Made by a program: the position numbers and the translations under genes
In this document: positions 29,101-41,100 of the stretch, piece by piece
Numbering within the stretch: the first letter of the stretch is position 1
Layout of the letters: each line of letters opens with the position of its first letter
Source of the DNA: Lytechinus variegatus
Taxonomy: Eukaryota > Echinodermata > Echinoidea > Temnopleuroida > Toxopneustidae
DNA length: 64,000 nucleotides
Direction: 5' to 3'
Assembly (NCBI RefSeq): GCF_018143015.1
Contig: NC_054751.1
Span: forward strand, 32,626,347-32,690,346
The notes under the pieces: model-generated
Database searches by the model: none
What the model saw: the letters and a program-made list of their open reading frames with translations, nothing else
What the model was told of the DNA's origin: nothing

Positions 29101-32100
29101 ATTATTTACACATGCAAACACTTGGGTGGTCATTTTATTGCATTCTGTTTGAACTCATAACAGGGCTCCACACTAACCCTCTTTTTCTACTGGTCCGATC
29201 ATGTCGGACCAGTACATACCCAGTTTTTCCATTTTTTACTGGTCCGAACCTATAATTTACTGGTCCCAAAATATATAAAAAAGACTTGAGTTTATTTTGC
29301 TTATTGTTACCCCCCCCCCCAAAAAAAAGGTACACACTCATAACATTATTCATAAGAGCCATTTTTGTAATTTACAAAAGAGAAGAAAATATATTTTTTA
29401 TCAGATGGATATAATCTTACAGGTCATGTCGGAACAGAAAATCTGGATTTTTCTGAAAAGTTACTGGCCGGACAGAAATTTTTACCGGTCTTGGACCGTC
29501 GGACCAGTGCCAGTGTCGCGCGCTGAATACATGTAGTATACCACAACTGGTATTTTTATCTTTTATTATTCAACTCTAATCAATTTCCATTTATCTATTT
29601 TTTTAATGTTTTTCATTCAAGGAGAAAGAAGAGGAGGAAGAGAACCTGGTCAGAGATTCTTCAAGAAGCTAGAGAGAAGCGAGAGAAGATGGCAAAGGGT
29701 TAGTTGGTCTGATTATTCCAAACTCATCTTTTATTTTAATTTGTTGGTATATCTACAATTCAGTATACAAATGATGCATGCACATGAGTTCATTAGGCGA
29801 TCTATCCTCATGCGAGTTGAGGCTCTGTTCAATCCATTGCATGAAGCCGTGGCCCGTTAGGCTGAGTGCAATGGGGTGAACACAGCCTCAACGAGAGTGG
29901 ATAGGTCGCATAATGGACGAATGAAGCCATGCATCATTTGGTTTATACAACAAATTTTCTAGATCTTGTAATTTGACAATAGATAAGAAAAAAAATCAAC
30001 AAAAGCAGATGGAATTAAGACATATTTTGCCTTTGTCTGACAATTCATTTCCTCTGAAAATATTTTTGTTTTCCCGTTTTATAAAAGCAGTTAAATGTTT
30101 GTGTTCTTTTGTGACGCACCTAATTTATGAATCTCAGTGCGCACAGCCAGCCTTGTTGATGCGCTTACTTCGATGCGCGCAAACTCACACACATACAAAA
30201 TGTACGTATACACACATGCTTAGTGGTGCACACTGAAGGAGAAAGCTCAACCGTGCAATGGAAACATAAAAAATGCACGGTCGCCGTGCAATGGAAAATA
30301 AAATTTACATGCAGCACAAAATGGATCAAATATTGAATGGCTTTCAACCAATCAAATTACAAGAATCTTTGTATGAGATGTATAAAATGTGATAACTAGT
30401 GATAATGATGGTAGTGGTTGTGATAGTGATGTAATGATAATGAGGAAATGGATGGGTTGGCTAATTAGTGATGTCTTCTTGTTTTATGTTTTTTTTTTCA
30501 TTATCATATTTTCCAGAAAACAGTGCAAGTTCTGCAGAAGATAGTAGTGTTGGTTCAGTAAGTACTACTTTTTACATTCATTTCAGATTGAGTTAATATG
30601 AAAATCATAGTGTTTATGAAGATTGCTAAAATAATCTATACCTCTGCAAAACAAAGTTTGAAAAATTTTGTAGGAATCGTTTACAGTTGTATTGCGAATC
30701 TTGCAGATCAAATTACTCAGTTTCCATTAGTCTTGGAGTGCAGATGTGCAAGACATGTTTTGCAGTGTGTCAGGTAGTACATTGCCATGGTAACATTGTA
30801 TTGTCACAGTAAATGGAAGAAAGTTCTTGAGGAGCGAAATGTTCAGTTTTTGCCAAATGCTCATGAGACTTGGGTCACAAAATATGTGAGATATATACGC
30901 CTAATGTGTTGCATAGTGTTGCCATGGTGATGAAATATTATGGCAATGTATCAGGGAACTTTATCAAGATAAATCGAGATAAATTTCTTTAAAAATTCAC
31001 AGAGTGACAGTGAAGATGAAGATGACGACGAAGCAGTAGAAGTTCCAATCACATTTCCTGAAGCCTTACATGCAAAGCTAGAAGATGACTGTTACTTCAT
31101 CACATCCAAAAAGCAGGTAAGTGCATAGACATGTCAATATCAGATGGAGCCTAGATTTCAGTCAAAGGCACAATTCTAGCCCTGTTGCATTTTGCTGTTT
31201 TCACTCTTACATCTGACTTTGTCAATGATTTTAATATCGATTTGCAACAAGAGGAAAGTTTGTTTAACAAATTTTCGGCATTACTCCTATTTGTTTAAGA
31301 TCAGTATGCTCGATCTGTAATGAAAATCATAAGATCAGTATGATCGATCTGAAAATCATAAATCATAAGTCAGAAAAAATTGGAACCACTCTAACAACAA
31401 TCTGTCAAAGTTTGGCACCGCTAGACGAAAGTTTGTGAACGCTTGGGTCCGCTAGGCCTATGCAGAAATCTTGAACGCTGGACAACTGCTGCTTTGCCAG
31501 CGTTGCTGGCCGGTGATTAAACGGTTCACAAACTTTGGTGGAGCGGTTGTAAGCGCTTTCCGAGCGGACACGGGATTGCTGGAACGGTGCATTCATCCAT
31601 TCATTGTTAAAAATAGCAATGAAGGGATGTACTTTTGTCTACCAGAGTAATTGTGGCGACTACAATGAGTAGCCGCATAAATTCTACACTCTGATCATTG
31701 TGTTAAACTCCGTCGAGCCGACGCCCGCATGCGCAGAACTTTGCTCTATCAACGCTTGAGTCACCGCTAAACCAACGCTAAAGCTACGCTGGCTTCAGCG
31801 ATGCACCGCTAAGGCAACTCGCATGTTTTCGATTTTTTCCCCAATTTTGTGAGCGGTGTGTCCAGGCCTTTACAATTACATTTTCTAGTGATTTTCCACT
31901 TGCTGGTCCCTTTGAATGAAATGAAATTGCTATCAACTTGAATTGTTTTCTTTTTCTTCCAAAGCTGGTGAAGCTCCCACCAGAACACACAGCTCTGTCA
32001 CTGATGGAGACGTATGTTAAGGATTTTGCTTACCGGTGTCAGGCTCACAATGTCAGGGTTCACCTGAGGCAACAAGGTACCGCTGGGATGCCTGTATCTC

Positions 32101-35100
32101 TCACCACACCAAATAGCAACAATGGAGATTCTGTTGTGCCACCTCCGCTTCCACAGTTCAAGTAAGTAGTTCAGGTACTCCCAACCCAGTATTAAGGCCC
32201 GTTTACACAGCATCCGGTACGGCGACCGTGCACGGCATTCCGGCACGGCATACGGCTAGTCGTGCCGTTTTCCAGTTTCCACTGCCCCACGGCACGGCAA
32301 AAAAGCCGTGCTCGGATCCCGTCCGGCAGGCAAAAACCGTCCGATGTACCCATGAAAACCCAAGGCAAAGAAGCCTGCTTCAGGCGTGGCAAGAAGTAAT
32401 TTTTAATGGTTTCGTGTATCTATGTATAAATAAATCTTGTATCAAATTCCACCAAGAAGCCTCAATCAATCTGACGGACTGCTCATTTGACAGACACAAT
32501 ATTCTTTCTGTTATTCACTCATCTATACGGGAATAGATCGTTCTATTTAAATGTAATTGAATTTTGTCATGATTAATCTTTTTATTTTACACTTTGCTTT
32601 CCATACTTCACTTCCCATTTCTATGCCATTGTCACCTGTTCATCTCATTTCTTAGTTACATCACATTTTATTGCCATTCCAACTTCACATGTTTCTATTG
32701 TCTTCTCATTTATATTCAGAACATTCTTCTTCATTCATGACCTCGTGCTCATTAGTTCACCTTTCACCCTTAGTTCTTCACTTTTCTCGACTCTTCTACT
32801 ATATTCTCTCTGTTTCTATTAGTTAAATTGGTTATACCAAATAATTTCTGAACATATTTGAATACGGTATATTATTTGTTAAAGGTCAAATCTACCCAAG
32901 AAAACTGTTGATTTGAATAAATAGAAAAAAAGTCAAACTAGCATAATTCATGCAGAATCGGATGTAAAATAAGAAAGTTATGAAATTTTAAAGTTTCGCT
33001 TATTTTCACAAAAGAGTGATATGCACACCTCAGTGACATGCAAATGAGACAGTTGATGTCCCTTACTATTTCTTTGTTTTTATTTTTTGAAAAATACAAT
33101 ATTTCATTCATTTATTTGACAATAAGGACCAACTTGACTGAACCAATGCTAATTCTACATGTTTAGGGAGGAATTGATTGTTGTTCTCTTGACAATGAGA
33201 ACAAAATTACATTTCATATTTCACATAATAAAATACAAAAGAAATAGTGAGCGAATGATGTCATCAGTCTCCTAATTTGCATACCGATCAGGATGTGTAT
33301 GTACAACTGTTTTGTGAAAATTAAGCGTAACTTTAAAATGTCCTAACTCTCTTATTTTACATCCGACTTTGATATTTTCAGTGTTATGCTTGTTGAATAT
33401 TTCTCTTTTATTCAAATCGACTATTTTGTTGGGGTGGACTTGTTCTTTGAAAGCAATGCCAAGTGAGGTCTGGCCCAATAAATAAGAGCAACACTGGACT
33501 TCATTTTGTCGACATCTTTAATTTTAGTTTAGTTCAGCTCCAAATATATTTTAGGTTCTTCAGCAATCTACATTATATTTGTTGTTGAAAAAAAAGTGAT
33601 GCTCATTAATTTATTACAGAAAATAATCATACGAGATATATAAACAAAGAAATGCATGGGGCGTCAAAAATTTTACTTGAAGATGAATGTATTCATTTTA
33701 TTTCACCATCAACTTTCTTTTGTCAGTATTTTTCATGTCCAAGGGCCCATTTCAAAAGTACTTTAACATTATGGCAACTACCATGGAAACCACAATTATA
33801 ATTGGATGTTGCGCCATATTACCATTAAAGACAAAATCATGATAGTTGTACCTCTCTATGAAGCAGGCCCCAGGAGTGTCATTGCCATTCTGTTTAGAGA
33901 TGAAATTTTGTTTCTAGCATTTTGTCATATTTCAAATAACCCTAGATCTCTGTTTCCAAAATAAAACATTAGTCCAGAAACGTTCCGTCCAGTACCCATC
34001 ATTTTTATTTTCACAGTAACTGGTTTCATGTGTTGATATTTGATAGTAATCATGTTAATATTTGCATGAACCAAATTTCTGTGATGTGCAAACTGTTCAA
34101 CTTCTCTTATCTGTGAACAAATCCTGATTTTAAATTCAAGTATAATTTAAGAAATAAATATGTTTTTAATAAATGGTGAACATGCTCAGACGATATTTTC
34201 CAGATCTACAAAAGAGGAAGATCATTATCCTTCAAAATCGTAATTTCTGCAAATTGAGACTGACTTGCAACTGTAACAATGGGAGATGTTAAAGTGAAAA
34301 ATTCAAGTGGAAATTAGAATAACACATTTTATGGTGTAGTTGTTTATAATACGATATCAGTCATTAAAGTTGTAGATTTCCTGCAAATGATTTATTTCAT
34401 ATGGATTTATCATAAGTCATTCAGATGTAATCATATATACACTGCTTTTCATTTGTTGGTGATGCTGCATGTCTGACATTGCATCTTTTATGTTGAGACT
34501 ATTGACAGGTTGTTAGCTCTGGCAAACTACAAACCACTGTCCCTTTGTTAGCTAACAATTGGATGAGTATTGAGTAATGTCAGAGGGAATAAGATATCAG
34601 CTCTCTTTTTAGCGGTGGAGCATAGCAAGTTAGAATATTTTCCGTTACCTTTTTTTTTAAATCTACGAAACATATTTGGATTCTTAAATTGTGAGATGTT
34701 TATCACATCAATAGGAATCGACTTGGATTTAGATGACACGAAACCTTTAATTCCTATAGTAGTATGTTCAATGTTCAGAAGACCGAAATTAACCTCATAG
34801 CAATGGAGCTGGCATTGAGGTAACTCTTACAGTGTGGGACAATGGGGAAAAACTGGAGAAAAATTGATCTACAGTTATGTTGTCACCATGACTATCGGTG
34901 CTTTGAAATTACTGCAACATTGTGTCCTCGATTTGAAGTGAAGTTGGGACTTGAAGACTGGACTGATGTTGCGGACGTGCCTGAGGATGATGACGAGGAA
35001 GCCTGACCCACGTTGTGGACAGATGTCACCATTCTCCTGCTCAGTTTCTTCCTGCTTGGTACAGGCTTCTCCTGGTGTGTCCACATCAAACACAGGATCC

Positions 35101-38100
35101 AAGATTGAACTTGTTCTGTTGACAGAGAAATAATATGTTCAAATTTATTTCATATGTTTTACTCAGAATACTGAATACTAAAAAATCGACTCTCATGTAC
35201 CAAGTCGATACAGTCTTCTTTTCTTCAATTCATTAATATTCTTAACGTCTGTAGTTTTATTTTATATTACTTTTTTAAGGGGCGGGTTACTTTTCAGAAG
35301 GCAAATGGCTTTCACTTCAAGGAAATGGAACACCTAATAACCTGTACTACTTTGCACAGGTAGTCAGGTACAAATATGATCAATCATATTAAATGAAAAT
35401 GTGGATGTATATAATAATTACAGGAAACGGGTTGATGTAAACATGAGAGAATGAGCCAACCATCAATGTATAATGTAAATTGATTCGTATAGTTTCTACA
35501 AGAGCTCTCATATCCACCCTGCAGAGTGCACAAAGTGCAAATTAATACCATAGCTGTTGCCTGACCGTTTCCTGGTGCAAGGAATTCCTGTCAGAACCCC
35601 AAAACTAAACCTGGGTCAAGTGCAGCATAATATCAGAATTCATATTTACAAAATACATTTCTTCGCATGAATTCAAATTGATATACATATTCTCTCATCC
35701 CTGGGACAAGAAAACAAAATAATGAATAACTTACTCTCGATTATGTATGTATAGAGAACTAGGAATTCTATTGCCTCTCTGTACTTGTATTTACGTGCTT
35801 TGTTTGAGAGAGCTCCATCACCAATCTTCCACTCTATTTTCTGTCTTTTTTTTATGTAGTTGTCCCTCACCTCGCTACGTCACCTTAAGATGATTAAAAA
35901 AAAACACAAAATCTAATTCCTGTAACCTCTGAAAATTTTTCCTACCCCTACCCAACCCGCCTCCCCCCGAAATATTTAAATGCGAAAATTAACAATGTGC
36001 TTTTGAGAGTAAAGAATTTTGCCTCCTTCATTTTTTTTTTGCTTGTAAAAGTGACGTGATATTTATATTACGTATTTGTGAGGAGGGGTTGGTATAAAGT
36101 TTCTGGTCCACATCACAAAGCAAGGTCTCTTTCTACATTTACATACCCTTGCTCTTTTATTTCTTATTTACTTTCCGTTATTTTAAAAATTTAAAACACT
36201 ATAGACTATCTTACACATGTGGAAACAATTTTTAAAATGGTCATAAAGACCAAAACTTACCATTGATATTCATTGAATTATAACAACCGGAAGGTAGCTG
36301 CAGTTGTAAGATTGTGAACTTGATTTGCTTTCAAACATCCACATACAAATATAACTCTTTTCTAAAGATGTATATTCAATATATTTCTTCATATTGGTAG
36401 TGAAAAAATCGTAAAGTTTGAAAAAAAATAATATGACGTTAAACAATACCAACCTGAAATTACAAGCTGATGCCCAATGTCATGTCATACATCGCTTTTT
36501 ACTTCTGTATCCTTGATCATCTCCAATCTCTTGTCATACAGGATTGGATTTTCCTACACTTCTAGGATAAGGGCTTCCTCCATGTCGGTTATCTGTCATG
36601 CAACACATTCCATATAAATCTTATTAGCAAATAATAACAAAGGTTTTAAGGAAGAATTGCAAAAGCGTTTCGGGGAAAGGCCAGTGTCCAATCAGCATTT
36701 TTAATGCACAAATAGAAATTCTCCTAAACAAAATGATTTCATTTGTTGTAGAGAAAAGTGATCGTCTAGATTTTTTTTCAAGAGGTTGAAATAATACATT
36801 TTATCATTTGAAAAGTACATGTAAAACATAGGGTCATGCTAAGAAAAAAAAGATTTTGCCCCTATATGGTCCTATATTCTAAGCCATATTCATATATCCT
36901 ATCTGCAGTGCCACTCTTGCTGCTGAAAAAACGACCCAGTGCCTCTCTCAAATAGACCCTATACTATAGCCTATAGGCCCTAGTACTAGGCTAGGCTAGT
37001 ACTAGTAGCGGTAGGCCTAATTCAGTAATTGAAAATTCCTTCGTTCAGAGCCTGAGGTCTAACGACGTTAACTTACTTAGGTCTAACATTAGACCTAACA
37101 ACAGGTCTAACTTTAGTGGACGTTATTGGTCTAACGTTAGAATTTTAGATCTAACTAACGTTAGGATCTAGTTAAGCCTAACGTTAGACTCGACTACTCA
37201 CTAGTCCCCTGCCCTAGGCCTAGTCTAATCTAAGTCTCACTTTCTTTAGTAGGCCTAGATCTAATCTAACGACGTTAGGCCAGTCACCTGGATTATCGAG
37301 TCTAAGATTAACACAAAACAGTCAGTAACATAAAGCATAACGTTAGACCTAGACTCTAGATGTGACTTAGGCTATAGGATAAATATCTAGCCTATCTAAG
37401 TTAGATGTTAAGGTAGGCCTGACTTAACATTTCTAACGTTAGACGTACCGTAGCTAGTAAACCGAGTCTATCTTTTTAGGCCTAGTATTAGGGGCCTAGG
37501 CCTAGCCTTACAATACATCTAAGTTCTAACGTTGTCGTTAGGCCTTATCCCACATTATTATTTCCGGCCTTATATTATTTGGCCTTATTTTCTTGTGCTC
37601 TACTTTCTGGGGCTCAGTTATACAGTATGCGAAATAACACTTGTTCTTAATTAGTTGCTTACCAGACCAAGAATGGCAAGATCAAGTCCTCCTTCACCTC
37701 TCTTCAGCAGGTTATACACGTAGACCTACGTGTACGTGCGATTTTGCATTTAACACGTAAACTCCCATAGACTCTCACCGCAGGCGATTTGTCGCTTGAT
37801 CAGAAAATATGTGGGCAATGACGTAATTTATCTGGACGGTGATTGGCCAGAAGTGAAAAAACCGTGTGCCGTGCTCTGAAAATGGCTTGCTGATCGATCT
37901 GCAAATCCGGCAAATTACGCCGTGTTATACAACACGGCACGGCACCGTTGAAGTGGAAACAGTTTCATAGGATTTAGTGGTGATCGATTTTTTTTGCCGT
38001 GCCGGATTGCCGTGGTGCCGTGCACGGTCGCCGTACCGGATGCTATGTAAACGGGCCTTTAGTCTAATCGCACACAATTTCAACAATGGAGACTGATGTA

Positions 38101-41100
38101 CCACAGTTCAAGTATTTCAGACATTAATCTGAATTCACCACTCCCAACCCAGGGTGAGTCTAACCACACCAAATAGCAACAATGGAGATTCTGTGTACCA
38201 CCTCCTCTACCGCAGTTCAGGCATTAACATTAGTTTACCACTTCCAACCCAAGGTTGATGATTCCTGATACCTTGCCTCTCTTGTAAGTAACGGAGGAGG
38301 CTCTGCAAAGCTACCAAGAGCATTAAAGGCACAATTTCCCTTTGCTACTGTAGGATGAATAATATAGCTAGAGCTATAATCTCTATTTTTTTTCTATTTA
38401 GGTTTTCATTGAAAAAATCATCAGCGATCACAATATTTACAAATGATTTACATGATTGAAACATAAAATCATGGAACATATAGAGAGGGAAACCCAAAAA
38501 AGGCAGATAATATTAAGTAAAACATGATGAAGTTTTCAAGTGGGAATGTCTAAGACAGAAAAAAAACCTACAAGAAAAAGATAAGACAGCAGATATGAAA
38601 GGAGCATACTCAGAGTCTGAGTGAGCGAGGACAAGTAGCTCTGCTCCCAGTCCGTGGATAGGAATACATGTATGTATTCTCAATCCATATACTGAAAATT
38701 ATTAAAAACGGTATATAACATATAATAACATTATTATTTTCATCTTTATTATTACTTTGCAGTGTTGACCTATGCAGAGAAGTGATGGATGGTATTCGTA
38801 TACTCTTTGACTTTCTCTTGCCAACTAATCTTCTCTATGATTGTGAGAGGACTCAGTACAACAGCCGCTACGCACAGCGCCCTCTTGATACCAATGGAGT
38901 AAAGGATGACACTGCAAAGATAAAGCCGTAAGGATGATTGATTTTGCATGATTATTATTATCAGCTGTAATATCAAGAAAGGGGATTTTGGAATGGCCTT
39001 CCCCTGACAATCCGTGAATGCACATCCATTGATACTTTTAAATGTTACCTTTAGACTCGTCTATTCAATGCCTCTTACTCTTAATTGTTCCTGGATCTAT
39101 TACTATTATTTTTGTACCTGTTCTCTTTCGTTCTTTCTTTCTTCTTTCACTGTGCCTTGGGCACTTTGCCGAGTGGATTTGGCGCATTACAAATCACATA
39201 TATTATTATTATTTTCCTGTATCAATGCATATCAAACAATGTTTGCACACTATTGTGTTTTCAGATGATGCCTCCAATTCCTCCTCCACCCCCCCCCCAT
39301 TAAAACAATTGTTTCTGTGCCGTAATCAAGTACAAAAATTAGAATCGGTCAGTCGTTCACTCCTCGATCCATTTTTTTGTGTGTGTGTGCTTGCAGCATT
39401 TACTAATTGCATGTCATATAGCATTGTAATTACATGATATGTTAATGAAGAGTGAGGGTTGGTTAGACATGAGTGTCCTCTACTCACAATGTAGGCCATG
39501 TTTTAATATGCCAGATTTTATGAATGGGTCAATCAACACATTTGGTTGGGGGTGGGGTCAAATTTGAACTAAAAATTTAAAAAGTGTGCAGGTTTCACTA
39601 TTGTTAGTCTAGTTGTACAGAGTTTTTGCCCAAGGCTAAATTATAATCCTGTTGAAAAATGGGTTACTTCAGGTTGAACTTTATACTCATTTTTGTCTCT
39701 CCTGCATAGAATAGCGAGACTATAGGCGCTGCTTTTCCGATGGCAGCGTCGTTGTCAACGTCATATCTTAACTTAAGATTAAGTTTTTGAAATGACATCA
39801 TGAATTAGAAAGTATATGGACCTAGTTCATGAAACTTGGACATAAGGGTAATCAAGTATGATTGAACATTCTGCCTCAGTTTCAGGTCACATAACCAAGG
39901 TCAAAGGTCATTTAGGGTCAATGAACTTAGACCATTTTGGTGGGAATCAATATCAAATCTTAACCTAAGGTTAAGTTTTTGAAATGTCATCATATCTTAG
40001 AAATTATATGGACCTTGTTCATGAAACTTGTACATAATGGTAATCAAGTATTACTGAACATCCTGTGCAAATTTAAGGTCACATGACTAAGGTCAAAGGT
40101 CATTTAGGGTCAATGAACGTTGGCCATATTGGGGATTTTCGATATAGCATTGTAACTTTGAAAGTTTATGGATCTAGGTCATGAAACTAGGCAATGAGTA
40201 ATCAAGTATCACTGAACATCTTGTATGAGTTTCAGGTCACATGACCAAGGTCGAACATCATTCAAGATCGAAGAACTTTGGCCATGTTGTAGGTAATTGT
40301 TGAATTGCCATCATAACTTTGAAAGTTTATGGATATAGTTACTGAAATGTGGACATAGGGTAATCCAGTGTCATTGCTCATCTTGCACAAGTTGTAGGTC
40401 ATTGATCAAGGTCAAATGTCATTAAAGGAGAATGAAACCTTTGGAACAAGATTGCTTGTGTAAAAACAGAAAAATCAAAGGAACAGATCAACGAAAGTTT
40501 GAGAAAAATCAGACAAATAATGAGAAAGTTATGAGCATTTTGAATATTGCGATCACTAATGCTATGGAGATAGCGAATTGGCAATGCGACAAAGATGTGT
40601 GATGTCACTTGTGAACAACTCTCCCCATTACTTTAGTATATATTTCACTAGAATTGCCTCTTTTATCACATCTATCTATAAATCATGTGTTCTGTCTACA
40701 TGAGGGCATGTCATACATATTTTTTAAGAATACATCATGGATAAAGAGTTTGTTTCATCATAACAAAAAGCAAAAAGAGTCATTTTGAGGGTATTTTATA
40801 GTCCACCAAAGGGAAAGTTGTTCATCAGTGACATCACACATTCTTGTCGCATTGCCAATGTGAGGATCTCCATAGCATTAATGATTGCAATATTCAAATG
40901 CTCATAACTTTCTCACTATTTGTCCGATTTTTCTCAAACTATCTTTATTCTTATTCTTTGATTTTTCTGTTGCTACACAAGCCTATTTGTTCCAAAGGTT
41001 TCATTCCCCTTTAAGGGTCAATGAACGTACTTAGCATATGAATGGTGTTTTTTTTGGTGAATGATATTTTATAGTCATTTTCAAAGTCAGCACTGCTGCT

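Larger units (their letters stand above)
32195..38058. mobile_element. 5.9-kb PIF/Harbinger-type DNA transposon, decayed
   Basis: TTA duplications (32192-32194 and 38059-38061) flank inverted termini aggcccgtttacacagcatc and gatgctatgtaaacgggcct. These continue into a GC-rich subterminal zone built of repeated cacggc/gccgtg words (ggtacggcgaccgtgcacgg). A 3-bp TWA target and a MADF/Myb-like accessory gene are both features of PIF/Harbinger, and the latter is found decayed at 34892-36583. No DDE transposase was recognised. A TTAA repeat is nested at 32879. Confidence 0.85.
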
